A stretch of DNA of 64,000 nt, from positions 3,353,001 through 3,417,000 of the forward strand of contig NZ_CP121650.1 in assembly GCF_029714405.1 (NCBI RefSeq). Direction: 5' to 3'. The notes beneath the pieces are model-generated. The model ran no database searches. It saw nothing but the letters and a program-made list of their open reading frames with translations, and had not been told where the DNA came from. The position numbers and the translations under genes are program-made. This stretch comes from Bradyrhizobium sp. CB82. Lineage in GTDB: Bacteria; Pseudomonadota; Alphaproteobacteria; Rhizobiales; Xanthobacteraceae. Positions 9,199 through 17,068 of the stretch are shown piece by piece (the first letter of the stretch is position 1; every line of letters starts with the position of its first letter).

Positions 9199-9557
9199 GC
9201 GCTGCGGTCGGTCGAGACCGGACGCGACGGCTCGGACCTGCTCAAATCCAGCGCATGGAAATAGGCGCGACGGCGCAGCATCGCTTCGTCGGGAAATTGC
9301 GTCACCACCGCGTCCGTCTTTTCATTGACGACCTGGAAGACGAACGAAGCCGCGGCCTGGTTGAACACGACCTGGCGCGAGACGTTCTCATTGTCCTGCA
9401 AATCGTTGCGCGCGGCCGCGCTCGCGTCGCTTGCGGCGACCGTCTGGCTGACCGGTAAATCGGTCTGCACGGCATCGTTCGCCGCCGTGTTCGACGTCGT
9501 TACTGACAATATGGGAGCCGGTATCCCCACCGGCCTGATGCTGAAATCTGTACTCAC
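9195..9557 (-). CDS. FlaG-like flagellar protein
   Basis: 120 aa from the GTG at 9557, chosen because AGGAGG lies six bases upstream; a longer in-frame start at 9587 lacks such support. The N-terminal 60 residues are low complexity (Ala, Thr, Ser, Asp). The C-terminal part, ASFVFQVVNEKTDAVVTQFP followed by DEAMLRRRAYF, resembles the FlaG core (V-D-x-x-T-G-x-V-I-R-Q-I-P-x-E). FlaG is linked to filament length. Family placement rests on this short motif only. Convergent with the unknown gene before it. Confidence 0.6.
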   Translation of the reverse strand: MSTDFSIRPVGIPAPILSVTTSNTAANDAVQTDLPVSQTVAASDASAAARNDLQDNENVSRQVVFNQAAASFVFQVVNEKTDAVVTQFPDEAMLRRRAYFHALDLSRSEPSRPVSTDRSA

Positions 9558-9713
9558 GGCAGCCTCCTGGCCTTGCCCCCGAGTCAAATCCCAACCCGTC
9601 TAATCGCGCAACTATGGGCGCCAGGTTTAAAGCTCCAGTTAGGAAACGTACCTAGCCGCGCACCAAGATCGGCGTGCGGTTTTGAGGAAAATTGTCGCTA
9701 TTTATTGCCGCGA

Positions 9714-10229
9714 TCAGAGCGAGCGGCTGACCGAGAGCGGCGTGATGTGGCGCGGACCCGGTGCCGCGCGCCGGCCGGCGGCAGTGTAGGTGTTCGGCAC
9801 ATTGCGCTTCTGAATCTCGGCGTTGACGCCGCGGATCACGCTTTCGGACACCGCGTGTGCGGTTGCGAGCACGGTGAGGTTGACCTGAAGCATGGCGCGG
9901 AACGCATCGTGATGACGGTGCAGCGTCGAGAGCAGCTCGGGCGCGGATTTCGCAAGCTGGGTCTGGTTCGCCTTGAGCTGGCTGACAGCGCCGACGTAGC
10001 GGCGGGACAATTCCTGCTTCTTCGAATCAAATGCAAGCGCTTCGCGCAAGCGGCCGGCACGCACCAGTTCGGTCTCCCGCTCGATCAGCCCGAGCAGCGC
10101 GTTCATCGCATCCATCAGGTCCTCGGCGAGCTTGCGGGCCTCGGCGCTGCCCGGCGCGCTCGCGCTACCGGGGGCGGCGGCAGCGCGAGGGGCGGGCACC
10201 GGCTGACGTGACGAGTTGAAGTGGTTCAT
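9714..10229 (-). CDS. flgN: Flagellar export chaperone FlgN-like protein
   Basis: 171 aa. A Pro/Ala/Ser-rich N-terminus (1-30) precedes a long helical hairpin (LAEDLMDAMNALLGLIERET ... FDSKKQELSRRYVGAV ... ELLSTLHRHHDAFRAMLQVN), the layout of FlgN, which escorts hook-associated proteins FlgK/FlgL to the export gate. It is the last gene of the flgI-flgJ-flgN run, 12 bp after flgJ. Identification is by helical pattern, the (K)QxLxxxY-type motif and operon position; sequence conservation of FlgN is low. Confidence 0.75.
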   Translation of the reverse strand: MNHFNSSRQPVPAPRAAAAPGSASAPGSAEARKLAEDLMDAMNALLGLIERETELVRAGRLREALAFDSKKQELSRRYVGAVSQLKANQTQLAKSAPELLSTLHRHHDAFRAMLQVNLTVLATAHAVSESVIRGVNAEIQKRNVPNTYTAAGRRAAPGPRHITPLSVSRSL

Positions 10230-10241
10230 GTCGTTTGGACC

Positions 10242-10607
10242 TTATGCCGTGCGGACGGTTTTCGCCTGCTGCAGGATGAGGGTGCGGTAGACTTCGCTGG
10301 CCACGCCGACACCGCCGGCGTTGGCGAAATTCTTCGAGTACTGCTCGGTCAGCATCGAGCGCCACACGCCGGTGCCGACCGTGTCGCCGAACGGACCTTC
10401 GCCCTTCAGGCCCGACGTCATCTGCGAGAACATCGCGTTGAGGAACATGCCCTCGAAGTCGGTCGCGGTCTTCTGGGCCTTGGCCTGCTGCTGCGGCGAG
10501 ACTTTTTGCAGGGCGGCGGCGAGCTCGAAGTCGGGCCTGCCGTTACGGCTCTGCACCGAGAAGGCTGAGGAGGCGATGGGGGCCGAATTGATCGTGCTGG
10601 TCTGCAT
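10242..10607 (-). CDS. flgJ: Rod-binding protein FlgJ (N-terminal domain only)
   Basis: 121 aa. Residues 45-115 match the rod-binding domain (KTATDFEGMFLNAMFSQMTS; GPFGDTVGTGVWRSMLTEQY; NAGGVGVASEVY). As usual for alphaproteobacteria it lacks the C-terminal peptidoglycan hydrolase domain of enteric FlgJ. The ATG at 10607 overlaps the flgI stop codon by one base (TGATG), so the two are translationally coupled. Confidence 0.9.
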   Translation of the reverse strand: MQTSTINSAPIASSAFSVQSRNGRPDFELAAALQKVSPQQQAKAQKTATDFEGMFLNAMFSQMTSGLKGEGPFGDTVGTGVWRSMLTEQYSKNFANAGGVGVASEVYRTLILQQAKTVRTA

Positions 10608-11731
10608 CACATCACCTCGATGTCGGCTTCGATCGCGCCGGCGGCCTTGATCGCCTGGAGGATGCTGATGAGGTCGCGCGGGCCGATGCCGAGGCCGTTG
10701 AGGCCGTCGACGAGCTGCTGGAGCGAGACGCCGTCCTTGACGACCGCGAACTTCTTGCCGTCCTCGGTGACGCTGACGCCGGTGCGTGGGGTGACCACGG
10801 TGCGGCCGCGCGACAGCGGATTGGGCTGGCTGACTTGCGGGCTCTCGGAAATCGTGACGGTGAGATTGCCCTGCGCGACTGCGACGGTGGCGACGCGGAC
10901 GTCGCGGCCCATCACGATGATGCCGCTTCGTTCGTCGATGATGATTTTGGCGGCAAGATCGGGATCGACCTGGAGCTGTTCGATCTCGGTGAGGAAGGCG
11001 ACGACGTTGCCCTTGAACTCGGGCGGGATCGAGAGTTGCACGGTGGAGGGATCGAGCGGCTCGGCGCTCTTGACGCCGAGATAGTCGTTGATGGCGGCGG
11101 CGATGCGCTTTGCCGTGGTGAAGTCGGCGTTGCGGAGCGCCAGCCGCACGTTCGGCAGGCGGTTCAGTGCGAACTCGATCTCGCGCTCGATGATGGCGCC
11201 GTTGGCGATGCGCCCAACCGTCGGCACGCCGCGGACGATTTTGGCGGCTTCGCCCTCGGCCTGGAAGCCGGAGATCGCCAGCGAGCCCTGGGCGACCGCA
11301 TAGACGTTGCCGTCGGCACCCAACAGGGGGGTGACGAGCAGGGTGCCGCCCTGCAGATTCTTGGCATCGCCGAGCGCGGACACCGTGACGTCCATGCGCG
11401 TGCCTTGCGTCGCGAAGGCAGGCAGATTGCCGGTGACCATGACGGCGGCGACGTTGCCGGTGCGGATGGTGGCGCCGCGGATGTTGACGCCCATGCGCTC
11501 GAGCATCGCCTGCAGCGACTGCTTGGTGAAGGGGATGTTGTTGAGCGTGTCGCCGGTGCCGTTGAGGCCGACGACGAGGCCGTAGCCGATGAGCTGGTTC
11601 TGCCGGACGCCTTCGATATTGGCGAGGTCCTTGATGCGCGAGGTTGCGCTTGCAGGCGCGGCCGCGAGCGCCAGCGCTGACAGCGCGGCACTTGCCACCC
11701 CCAATAACCTTGCCCAACGCACGCCTGGCAT
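10607..11731 (-). CDS. flgI: Flagellar basal-body P-ring protein FlgI
   Basis: 374 aa, the normal family length. A signal peptide (about residues 1-29, ALALAAAPASA) is followed by the FlgI signature (SRIKDLANIEGVRQNQLIGY, GLVVGLNGTGD) and ends LGIGPRDLISILQAIKAAGA. FlgI forms the P ring around the rod in the periplasm with the help of FlgA. First gene of the flgI-flgJ-flgN run; shares the upstream region with divergent fliX, where a CtrA-like box sits. Confidence 0.97.
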   Translation of the reverse strand: MPGVRWARLLGVASAALSALALAAAPASATSRIKDLANIEGVRQNQLIGYGLVVGLNGTGDTLNNIPFTKQSLQAMLERMGVNIRGATIRTGNVAAVMVTGNLPAFATQGTRMDVTVSALGDAKNLQGGTLLVTPLLGADGNVYAVAQGSLAISGFQAEGEAAKIVRGVPTVGRIANGAIIEREIEFALNRLPNVRLALRNADFTTAKRIAAAINDYLGVKSAEPLDPSTVQLSIPPEFKGNVVAFLTEIEQLQVDPDLAAKIIIDERSGIIVMGRDVRVATVAVAQGNLTVTISESPQVSQPNPLSRGRTVVTPRTGVSVTEDGKKFAVVKDGVSLQQLVDGLNGLGIGPRDLISILQAIKAAGAIEADIEVM

Positions 11732-11940
11732 CCTCTGCTCCCCGAGGCTCCTTCAGATCTCGGACCGGTTCGACACTCCCATGACGAGCTGGTCCGAACC
11801 TCTCTATGCGAGCGCTGTGCCAGCGTGGTGCGGTCAAGCTAGGTGGCTGAATAGGTTGATTAAATTGCGCTTTGTCGGCGCCAGCCGGTGTTCGTCTTAG
11901 GAAACGAAACTGCCGCCTGTCGGCAGATTTTGCCGGGCTG

Positions 11941-11959
11941 TTTACGCCTCGTTAACCAT
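11941..11959 (+). promoter_or_regulatory. CtrA-like box between flgI and fliX
   Basis: TTTACGCCTCGTTAACCAT, TTTA-N7-TTAACCAT, 42 bp upstream of the fliX ATG and 210 bp upstream of flgI. It has the same one-base deviation in the first half as the box before flbT. The rest of 11732-12001 shows no gene. Confidence 0.55.
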
Positions 11960-12001
11960 AATGCAGCGAAGCTGCCGCCATCGATCACGCGGATTCCTTC
12001 G

Positions 12002-12415
12002 ATGCGCATCTACGGACCGAACGGCACCACGCTTGGAGCGCCCGCCAGCCAGACCAGGCGAACGAGCTCCGGCACCTTCGTGCTGCCTGACACCTCCTCG
12101 ACACAGGACACCAAGTCCGCATCCGCGCCGAAGGCCGCCGCCAACATCGATGCCCTGCTCGCGCTGCAGGGCATCGAGGAGGATCCGGTCGAGCGGCGCA
12201 AGCGCTCGGTCGCCCGTGGCAAGTCCGCGCTCGATGTGCTCGATGATCTCAAGATGGGACTGTTGTCGGGCAATCTCGATGCCTCGACGGTGATGCGCCT
12301 GCGCGATGCGGCAGCGAACCTCAAATCGTCCTCCGGCGATCCAGGTCTTGATGCCGTGCTCTCCGAGATCGAGCTCCGCGTCGAGGTTGAACTGGCAAAG
12401 GCCGGACAGGGCTGA
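12002..12415 (+). CDS. fliX: Flagellar assembly regulator FliX
   Basis: 137 aa; starts MRIYGPNGTT and carries the FliX core (IDALLALQGIEEDPVERRKR; GKSALDVLDDLKMGLLSGNL; DPGLDAVLSEIELRVEVELA). In Caulobacter FliX couples completion of early flagellar structures to activation of the sigma-54 activator FlbD, thus gating hook and filament genes. The ATG at 12002 is chosen by family start; the frame is open upstream to 11888 but without homology. Monocistronic, divergent from flgI. Confidence 0.9.
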   Translation: MRIYGPNGTTLGAPASQTRRTSSGTFVLPDTSSTQDTKSASAPKAAANIDALLALQGIEEDPVERRKRSVARGKSALDVLDDLKMGLLSGNLDASTVMRLRDAAANLKSSSGDPGLDAVLSEIELRVEVELAKAGQG

Positions 12416-12460
12416 GCCGCGGGCTCGTTGCCGACCGCGTTCACGTACTACCTCTCAGCG

Positions 12461-12565
12461 GTCGTCGCCCGGCTTGACCGGGCGACCAGTGCGCTGCGGC
12501 CCCTGTTATGAATTACGCTGTTTGGAATACTGGGCGCATTCAACCGGTCAAGCCAGGCATGACAG
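12461..12565. repeat. Dispersed palindromic repeat, GAATACTGGG family, copy 1
   Basis: GTCGTCGCCCGGCTTGACCG at 12461 and, in inverted orientation, GAATACTGGG ... CCGGTCAAGCC...GACAG ending near 12565. The same words occur at 61711-61750. The copy fills most of the gap between fliX and the HxlR gene and may act as a bidirectional terminator. Confidence 0.6.
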
Positions 12566-12597
12566 CGGAGTTTGATGCGCACAGATCGCCTGCGCTC

Positions 12598-12969
12598 TCA
12601 CGCTGCTTCCTGCTTCTGCTGCGCGTCGTAGCGGCGCTGAGCGGCGAGGACGTCCTTCAGGTTCTGCTCAGCCCAGTCGCGCAAGGGATCGACCGCGGCT
12701 GCGAGCGTCAGCCCGAGCTGCGTGATCGAATACTCGACCGTCACCGGAACGGTTGCCATGGCGCGGCGCTTGATCAGTCCGTCGCGTTCGAGCGATTTGA
12801 GAACCTGACTCAGCATCTTCTGCGAAATGCCTTCAATCGTCCGGCGCAACCGATTGAAACGCATCGCCTCCTCGCGCAGCAGCAACAGGATCAGCACAGC
12901 CCATTTGTCGCCAACACGATCCAGGATCTGGCGCGTCGGGCAATTGGCTGCGTAGACATCGGGCTTCAT
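12598..12969 (-). CDS. HxlR-family transcriptional regulator
   Basis: 123 aa winged-helix protein with the HxlR signature: C10 followed by PTRQILDRVGDKWAVLILLL, then FNRLRRTIEGISQKMLSQVL and a wing with VTVEYSITQLG. The conserved Cys10 is the residue used for redox or electrophile sensing in several HxlR proteins. Divergent from an NAD(P)-binding oxidoreductase 129 bp away, which is its likely target. Direct repeats in the intergenic region are candidate operators. Confidence 0.9.
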   Translation of the reverse strand: MKPDVYAANCPTRQILDRVGDKWAVLILLLLREEAMRFNRLRRTIEGISQKMLSQVLKSLERDGLIKRRAMATVPVTVEYSITQLGLTLAAAVDPLRDWAEQNLKDVLAAQRRYDAQQKQEAA

Positions 12970-13059
12970 GTCTTCGTTCCTCGCGATCCGTTCCGGTTAC
13001 TCTTGCGTAAGCAGGTAAGGCAAAAGTGCTCTCTTAACACCAGCATCCTTTGCGATATC

Positions 13060-13079
13060 TAGTTACCACTAGTTACCAC
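13060..13079. promoter_or_regulatory. Tandem CTAGTTACCA repeats, candidate HxlR operator
   Basis: Two perfect adjacent copies of CTAGTTACCA, 19 bp before the start of the oxidoreductase gene. A related GGTTACTCTTGCGTAAG with GTTAC/GTAAG half-sites occurs at about 12992, close to the hxlR start. HxlR proteins often bind paired repeats in such divergent regions; assignment is inference. Confidence 0.5.
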
Positions 13080-13098
13080 AGAAGCAAAGGAGCCTTCC

Positions 13099-13710
13099 AT
13101 GAAAATCGCAGTCACCGGGGCCTCGGGCCGGGCCGGTTCGGAGATCACCAAGGAACTGTCCCGCCGCGGGCATATCGTCACCGCGATTGCCCGGAACCCA
13201 GAGAGGATCGCCAGCCTGCCAAATGTTACCCCGACCAAGGGCGATGTGCTCGACCAGGCTCGGCTCATTGAGCTGTGGGCCGGGCATGACGTCGCGATCA
13301 GTTCCGTACACTTCATGGCCAGTGACCCGCACAAGCTGATTGGCGCTGCCAAGGCCTCCAAGGTCGGCCGCTACATCGTGGTTGGCGGTGCGGGCAGCCT
13401 CGAGGTTGCCCCCGGCGTGAAACTGGTCACAACCCCCGGTTTTCCCGCGCAATACAAGGCAGAAGCGGAGAAAGGTTCCGCATTCCTGGACCTGTTGCGG
13501 CAGGAAAAGGAGCTGAACTGGACCTTCATCTCGCCTTCAGCACTGTTCGTGGAGGGTGAGCGGACCGGCAAGTTCCGGCTTGGGACTGATCAGCTTCTCG
13601 CAGATGCGAGCGGGAAGAGCTGGATCACCTTCGCCGATTACGCCATTGCGCTCGCCGATGAGATCGAGCGGCCTTCGCATCTGCGGAAGCGCTTCACGGT
13701 CGGCTATTGA
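13099..13710 (+). CDS. NAD(P)H-binding oxidoreductase (NmrA/SDR-like)
   Basis: 203 aa; Rossmann start MKIAVTGASGRAGSEITKEL with GxxGxxG, a Gly-rich VVGGAGSLEVAPG segment and WTFISPSALF near residue 140, typical of atypical short-chain reductases of the NAD(P)H-binding (NmrA-like/YesF) type. Substrate unknown. AAAGGAG lies 8 bp before the ATG. The divergent HxlR regulator suggests induction by an electrophile or oxidant, as with HxlR/quinone-reductase pairs. Confidence 0.87.
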   Translation: MKIAVTGASGRAGSEITKELSRRGHIVTAIARNPERIASLPNVTPTKGDVLDQARLIELWAGHDVAISSVHFMASDPHKLIGAAKASKVGRYIVVGGAGSLEVAPGVKLVTTPGFPAQYKAEAEKGSAFLDLLRQEKELNWTFISPSALFVEGERTGKFRLGTDQLLADASGKSWITFADYAIALADEIERPSHLRKRFTVGY

Positions 13711-13854
13711 GTGGATAACCGCCCCCAGGCACTTGCCGATAAACCTGCCGGTGCAAGGACTTGGAGGCGGTAACGCCAAGATCAGGGAAATATTGTCTGT
13801 CACAGGAGGCCGCTATATAAGCCCCGCTCAACGGACCCTGTCCGTCGCGAGTCG

Positions 13855-14289
13855 TTGCTTAAAAAGAATAGGCCGCCCTTGGAAAAGTTGAAAAATTACC
13901 GACCGACCGAAAAAGAGCCTTTCATGAACGACCGGCAGAAGGAGTACTTCCGTTTGAAGCTCCTCGCCTGGAAGGATGAGATCCTCAAAGAGTCCAAGCT
14001 CACCCTGCAAGCCCTGCAGGAGGAGAACGTGAACCACCCCGATCTCGCCGATCGGGCTTCGTCCGAAACCGACCGCGCCATCGAACTGCGCGCCCGCGAC
14101 CGCCAGCGCAAGCTGATCGCCAAGATCGACGCCGCGCTCCAGCGCATCGAGGACAACACCTACGGCTATTGCGAAGAGACCGGCGAGCCGATCTCGTTGA
14201 AGCGGCTGGAAGCCCGCCCGATCGCAACGCTGTCGGTGGAAGCGCAGGAGCGCCACGAGAAGCGCGAAAAGGTCTATCGCGACGAATAG
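13855..14289 (+). CDS. dksA: RNA polymerase-binding transcription factor DksA, reduced zinc site
   Basis: 144 aa from TTG at 13855. The coiled-coil tip DRASSETDRAIELRARDRQR is present (E. coli DksA has the acidic tip D74/D71 here), followed by YGYCEETGEPISLKRLEARP. Of the four zinc-finger cysteines of E. coli DksA only the first remains; the others are T, S and A (CEET ... LSVEA), a pattern known from Rhodobacter and other alphaproteobacteria. DksA acts with ppGpp on RNA polymerase. The start is uncertain: an ATG exists at 13924, but the residues just before it (YRPTEKEPFMN) align with EPYQEKPGEEYMN of E. coli DksA, so translation should start upstream, at TTG 13855, 13879 or 13888. Confidence 0.9.
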   Translation: MLKKNRPPLEKLKNYRPTEKEPFMNDRQKEYFRLKLLAWKDEILKESKLTLQALQEENVNHPDLADRASSETDRAIELRARDRQRKLIAKIDAALQRIEDNTYGYCEETGEPISLKRLEARPIATLSVEAQERHEKREKVYRDE

Positions 14290-14526
14290 GCCGGAAAGCC
14301 AAAGGCGTCCGCCGCTTGAATGCCGCGGATCCCGCGCGTAGACTCGCGCGGCCATGATGTTTTGCTCTCTCAATATCGCATCGGTCTTCTTCCTGGGCTG
14401 AGCGGCAACGCCTCCGCCGCGGAGGTACCGCATCTGCAATCCTGATTGCGCGATCCCCGATCGATTATGCCGGCCAGTTCCGCATTTCGCGGACGAGACA
14501 GGCTGGCGCCCCAATGAGAGACAATC

Positions 14527-15333
14527 ATGACTGACCATGAATGCCGGCGCGCGCTCGAGCCCGCGCGAATCGCCCACTTCATCCGTGACGGTTTTGTCCG
14601 GATCGACAACGCATTCTCCCGCGACCTTGCCGACGCGGCCCGTGCCATCATGTGGCGCGACCTGCCGTGCAGGGAGCATGACCCTGCGACATGGACCCGA
14701 CCGGTGATCAGGCTGCCGGGCTATAGTGATGCGCCGTTCCGCGACGCCATCAACACGGCCGTGCTTCATGCGGCGTTCGACCAGATCGTGGGACCGGGGC
14801 GATGGCGTCCGCGCCGTGACATCGGCACCTTGCCGGTCCGCTTCCCGCACCCGGACGATCCGGGTGATGCCGGCTGGCATGTCGACGTCAGCTTCCCCGA
14901 CGAGGACTGCGACCCGAACGAGACGAGCGATTTCTCGGCCTGGCGCGTCAACATCACCTCGCGGGGGCGGGCGCTGCTGCTCCTGTTCCTGTTCTCCGAT
15001 GTCGGCGAAAACGATGCACCGACCCGGATCCGGGTCGGCTCGCACCTTCAGATGGCGCGCTATCTCGAGCCAGCTGGCGAGGCGGGCCGGGCGCGCATGG
15101 AGCTGGATGGAATGGGGGCGGACTGCCCGATCGCGCTTGCGACCGGCCCGGCCGGTACGGTCTACATCTGCCATCCCTTCCTGGTTCATGCCGCGCAGAA
15201 ACACCGGGGAACGTGGCCGCGCTTCCTGGTGCAACCGTGCCTGCACCTCGCCGAACCCTACCGGCTGGAGCGAGCGGACGGCGACTATTCGCCGGTGGAG
15301 ATCGCGATCCGCATCGCACTAGAACGTGCGTGA
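14527..15333 (+). CDS. Phytanoyl-CoA dioxygenase (PhyH) family protein
   Basis: 268 aa Fe(II)/2-oxoglutarate-dependent oxygenase candidate. The HxD of the facial triad is H118-V-D120 in DAGWHVDVSFPDE. The distal His is in YICHPFLVHAAQKHRG (H216 or H221) with an Arg shortly after, as expected for 2-oxoglutarate binding. N-terminal IAHFIRDGFVRIDNAF is the usual PhyH opening. Substrate not predictable. Monocistronic; GAGAG lies a few bases before the ATG. The 14290-14526 gap before it has nothing recognisable. Confidence 0.85.
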   Translation: MTDHECRRALEPARIAHFIRDGFVRIDNAFSRDLADAARAIMWRDLPCREHDPATWTRPVIRLPGYSDAPFRDAINTAVLHAAFDQIVGPGRWRPRRDIGTLPVRFPHPDDPGDAGWHVDVSFPDEDCDPNETSDFSAWRVNITSRGRALLLLFLFSDVGENDAPTRIRVGSHLQMARYLEPAGEAGRARMELDGMGADCPIALATGPAGTVYICHPFLVHAAQKHRGTWPRFLVQPCLHLAEPYRLERADGDYSPVEIAIRIALERA

Positions 15334-16081
15334 CGAAGGCAATGTGGTTCGCTCATGCTGTCGTGGCCCGCGTTCGCGCGCCACGACCACGTCCAGCGGT
15401 GATCCAGTTCACCGCGAACGGGAAAAATGAATCACGATCAAGGGGCTAGACTCAACTCCTTCATGCTCACGTGAGCTCGCATGAGAAAGAGCCTTCACTT
15501 CAGGTGAGGATGTATTTGCGAGTCGGAGCAATAGGATCGACTCAATGTCTAAAGATGCGACCAGCGGCACGAAGCATTGCCGTCATCACGCATCCTGCGG
15601 GAGTGCGGGGCACGCACCGCCATAAAGCCTGGACCGGCTCAACAACTCCTTAAAGGCCGGCAGTAGGGTCTGGTGGATCAAATTTGCCGGCCCGCGAGCG
15701 CAGATTTTGCGACATCCGACCCAAGACGAGGGCTGGCGCGAGGCAGTTGCGGGCTGCGACGACGTCCTGCATGTCGCTCGCCGCTCTCGACCGCCGTCCC
15801 GAATGACGAGAACGAGATGATCGGCGACAGCACCCTGCGGGTTGCTGCAGCGGGAGAGGGAACCGGCAGCGCGCCGGGTTCCACGATTTCAGGCGCCGGA
15901 CCGCTGCTGGGCTGGCAGGCGTGGTCCCAATTAATTAAGAGGCAATCCTGGGCTTCGGCGAGCGCCCGACCCGGCTCGGCCTGGTCGAGGCATGACATGC
16001 ACGCACCCGGCGGCGCTTGTCAGCCGGAGGCCGGGATGCTGAAGTGCGCGGTAGAGTTGCGTAGCGTTGGAGGCGGCGCCG
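15334..16081. other. Gene-free stretch of about 750 bp
   Basis: Open frames here (for example 15673-16176 +, 15678-15998 -) have no RBS, no recognisable domain and atypical composition for coding DNA. I see no repeat, RNA gene or mobile element; a short GTGGCCCGCG/CGCGCGCCAC inverted repeat lies near 15362. The sequence is slightly less GC-rich than the surroundings around 15450-15620. Confidence 0.5.
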
Positions 16082-16864
16082 ATGGTGGACAGAATTCTCA
16101 CAGCCGCAAAGGCGATCGCGCTGGCGCGCCGCAATCATGCCCCGCTCGCGCCGCTCGAGGTTCCCCCGCGCGATGAGGCCGAGGGGTACAAGATCCAGCG
16201 TGCGCTGCATGATCTGCTGCTGCCGCATGCAGGCCCGCTCGTCGGCTACAAGATCGGCTGCACCAGCCAGGTCATGCAGGACTACATGAAGATCGACCAT
16301 CCCTGCGCCGGCGGCGTGTTCGAGAAGGTCGTGCATGACAGCGGCGCAAAACTGGCTGCCTCCGACTATGTCCGCGTCGGCGTCGAATGCGAGATCGGCG
16401 TGCGGCTGAAGCGCGATCTTGCGCCCGGCGAGGCGCCGTTCACCGCCGAATGGGTGGGAGAGGCGGTGGATGCCTACGCTCCCGCCATCGAAATCGTCGA
16501 TGACCGCTATGTGAAGTGGGAGACGATGGGCGCGCCGACGCTGATCGCGGATGATTTCTTCGCCGCCGGCTGCGTGCTTGGCGAGGCTGTCCCGCGTTCG
16601 TCGCTGCCCGACCTCAAGGCGGTCGCCGGCCGCGCCCTTATCAACGGCGAAGAGGCTGGCAACGGCACCGGCGCCGACGTGCTCGGCCATCCCCACAACG
16701 CGCTTGCCTGGCTCGCCAACCACCTTGCCGCCGAAGGCAAGGGCCTGCATGCCGGCCAACTCGTGCTCACCGGCAGCCTCGTGAAAACGCTGTGGCTGAA
16801 GGCTGGAGACAAGGTGAGGATGGAACTGGACGGGCTGGGTGTGGTGGAGGCGAAGTTTACGTGA
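16082..16864 (+). CDS. 2-keto-4-pentenoate hydratase / fumarylacetoacetate hydrolase-family protein
   Basis: 260 aa from ATG 16082 (an upstream ATG at 16067 is in frame but starts before the conserved VDRILTAAKAI). FAH-fold signatures: VGYKIGCTSQVMQ, metal-binding acidic residues in GVECEIGVRL and IEIVDDRY, and the C-terminal GLHAGQLVLTGSL. Family members hydrate 2-hydroxypenta-2,4-dienoate in meta-cleavage pathways or act on related 2-oxo acids. No neighbouring pathway genes, so substrate is open. Confidence 0.87.
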   Translation: MVDRILTAAKAIALARRNHAPLAPLEVPPRDEAEGYKIQRALHDLLLPHAGPLVGYKIGCTSQVMQDYMKIDHPCAGGVFEKVVHDSGAKLAASDYVRVGVECEIGVRLKRDLAPGEAPFTAEWVGEAVDAYAPAIEIVDDRYVKWETMGAPTLIADDFFAAGCVLGEAVPRSSLPDLKAVAGRALINGEEAGNGTGADVLGHPHNALAWLANHLAAEGKGLHAGQLVLTGSLVKTLWLKAGDKVRMELDGLGVVEAKFT

Positions 16865-16882
16865 GGACATAACCTCATTCTC

Positions 16883-16904
16883 CTCCGTCATTGCAATGAC
16901 GGAG
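16883..16904. repeat. 22-bp perfect palindrome, minimal remnant of the REP-like family
   Basis: CTCCGTCATTG directly followed by its reverse complement CAATGACGGAG. These are the outer ends of the palindromic repeats at 41874, 48925 and 50352 with the inner part missing. It lies between the convergent hydratase and flgH genes and can fold as a terminator. Confidence 0.6.
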
Positions 16905-16967
16905 TGTATCTGCGCGGTATTCCAACGGCGGAACCGCACTCGCGGTCCGCGGTTGTGCCGTCTTGCT

Positions 16968-17009
16968 AAAATTCTTGCGGCCTCCGGCAGGGGAGCTACC
17001 GGAGGCCGC
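16968..17009 (-). terminator. Intrinsic terminator of the flgF-G-A-H transcript
   Basis: Stem GCGGCCTCCGG (16977-16987) / CCGGAGGCCGC (16999-17009) with an 11-nt loop. On the minus strand it is followed by AAGAATTTT, giving a U-rich tail about 60 bp after the flgH stop. Confidence 0.8.
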
Positions 17010-17068
17010 GTAGAACATCGCGTCGTGCCTAGGTTCACAACGAGATGTGGGAGCTCTCAAAGAAACTC

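Noticed and set aside
10242..11837. Minus-strand frame of 531 codons reading through flgI into flgJ
   Set aside because: The first 410 codons are an out-of-frame reading of flgI; only the last 121 codons are flgJ, with its own ATG.
15673..16176. Open frame of 167 codons in the gene-free stretch
   Set aside because: No RBS, no recognisable domain, and it runs into the start of the hydratase gene in another frame.
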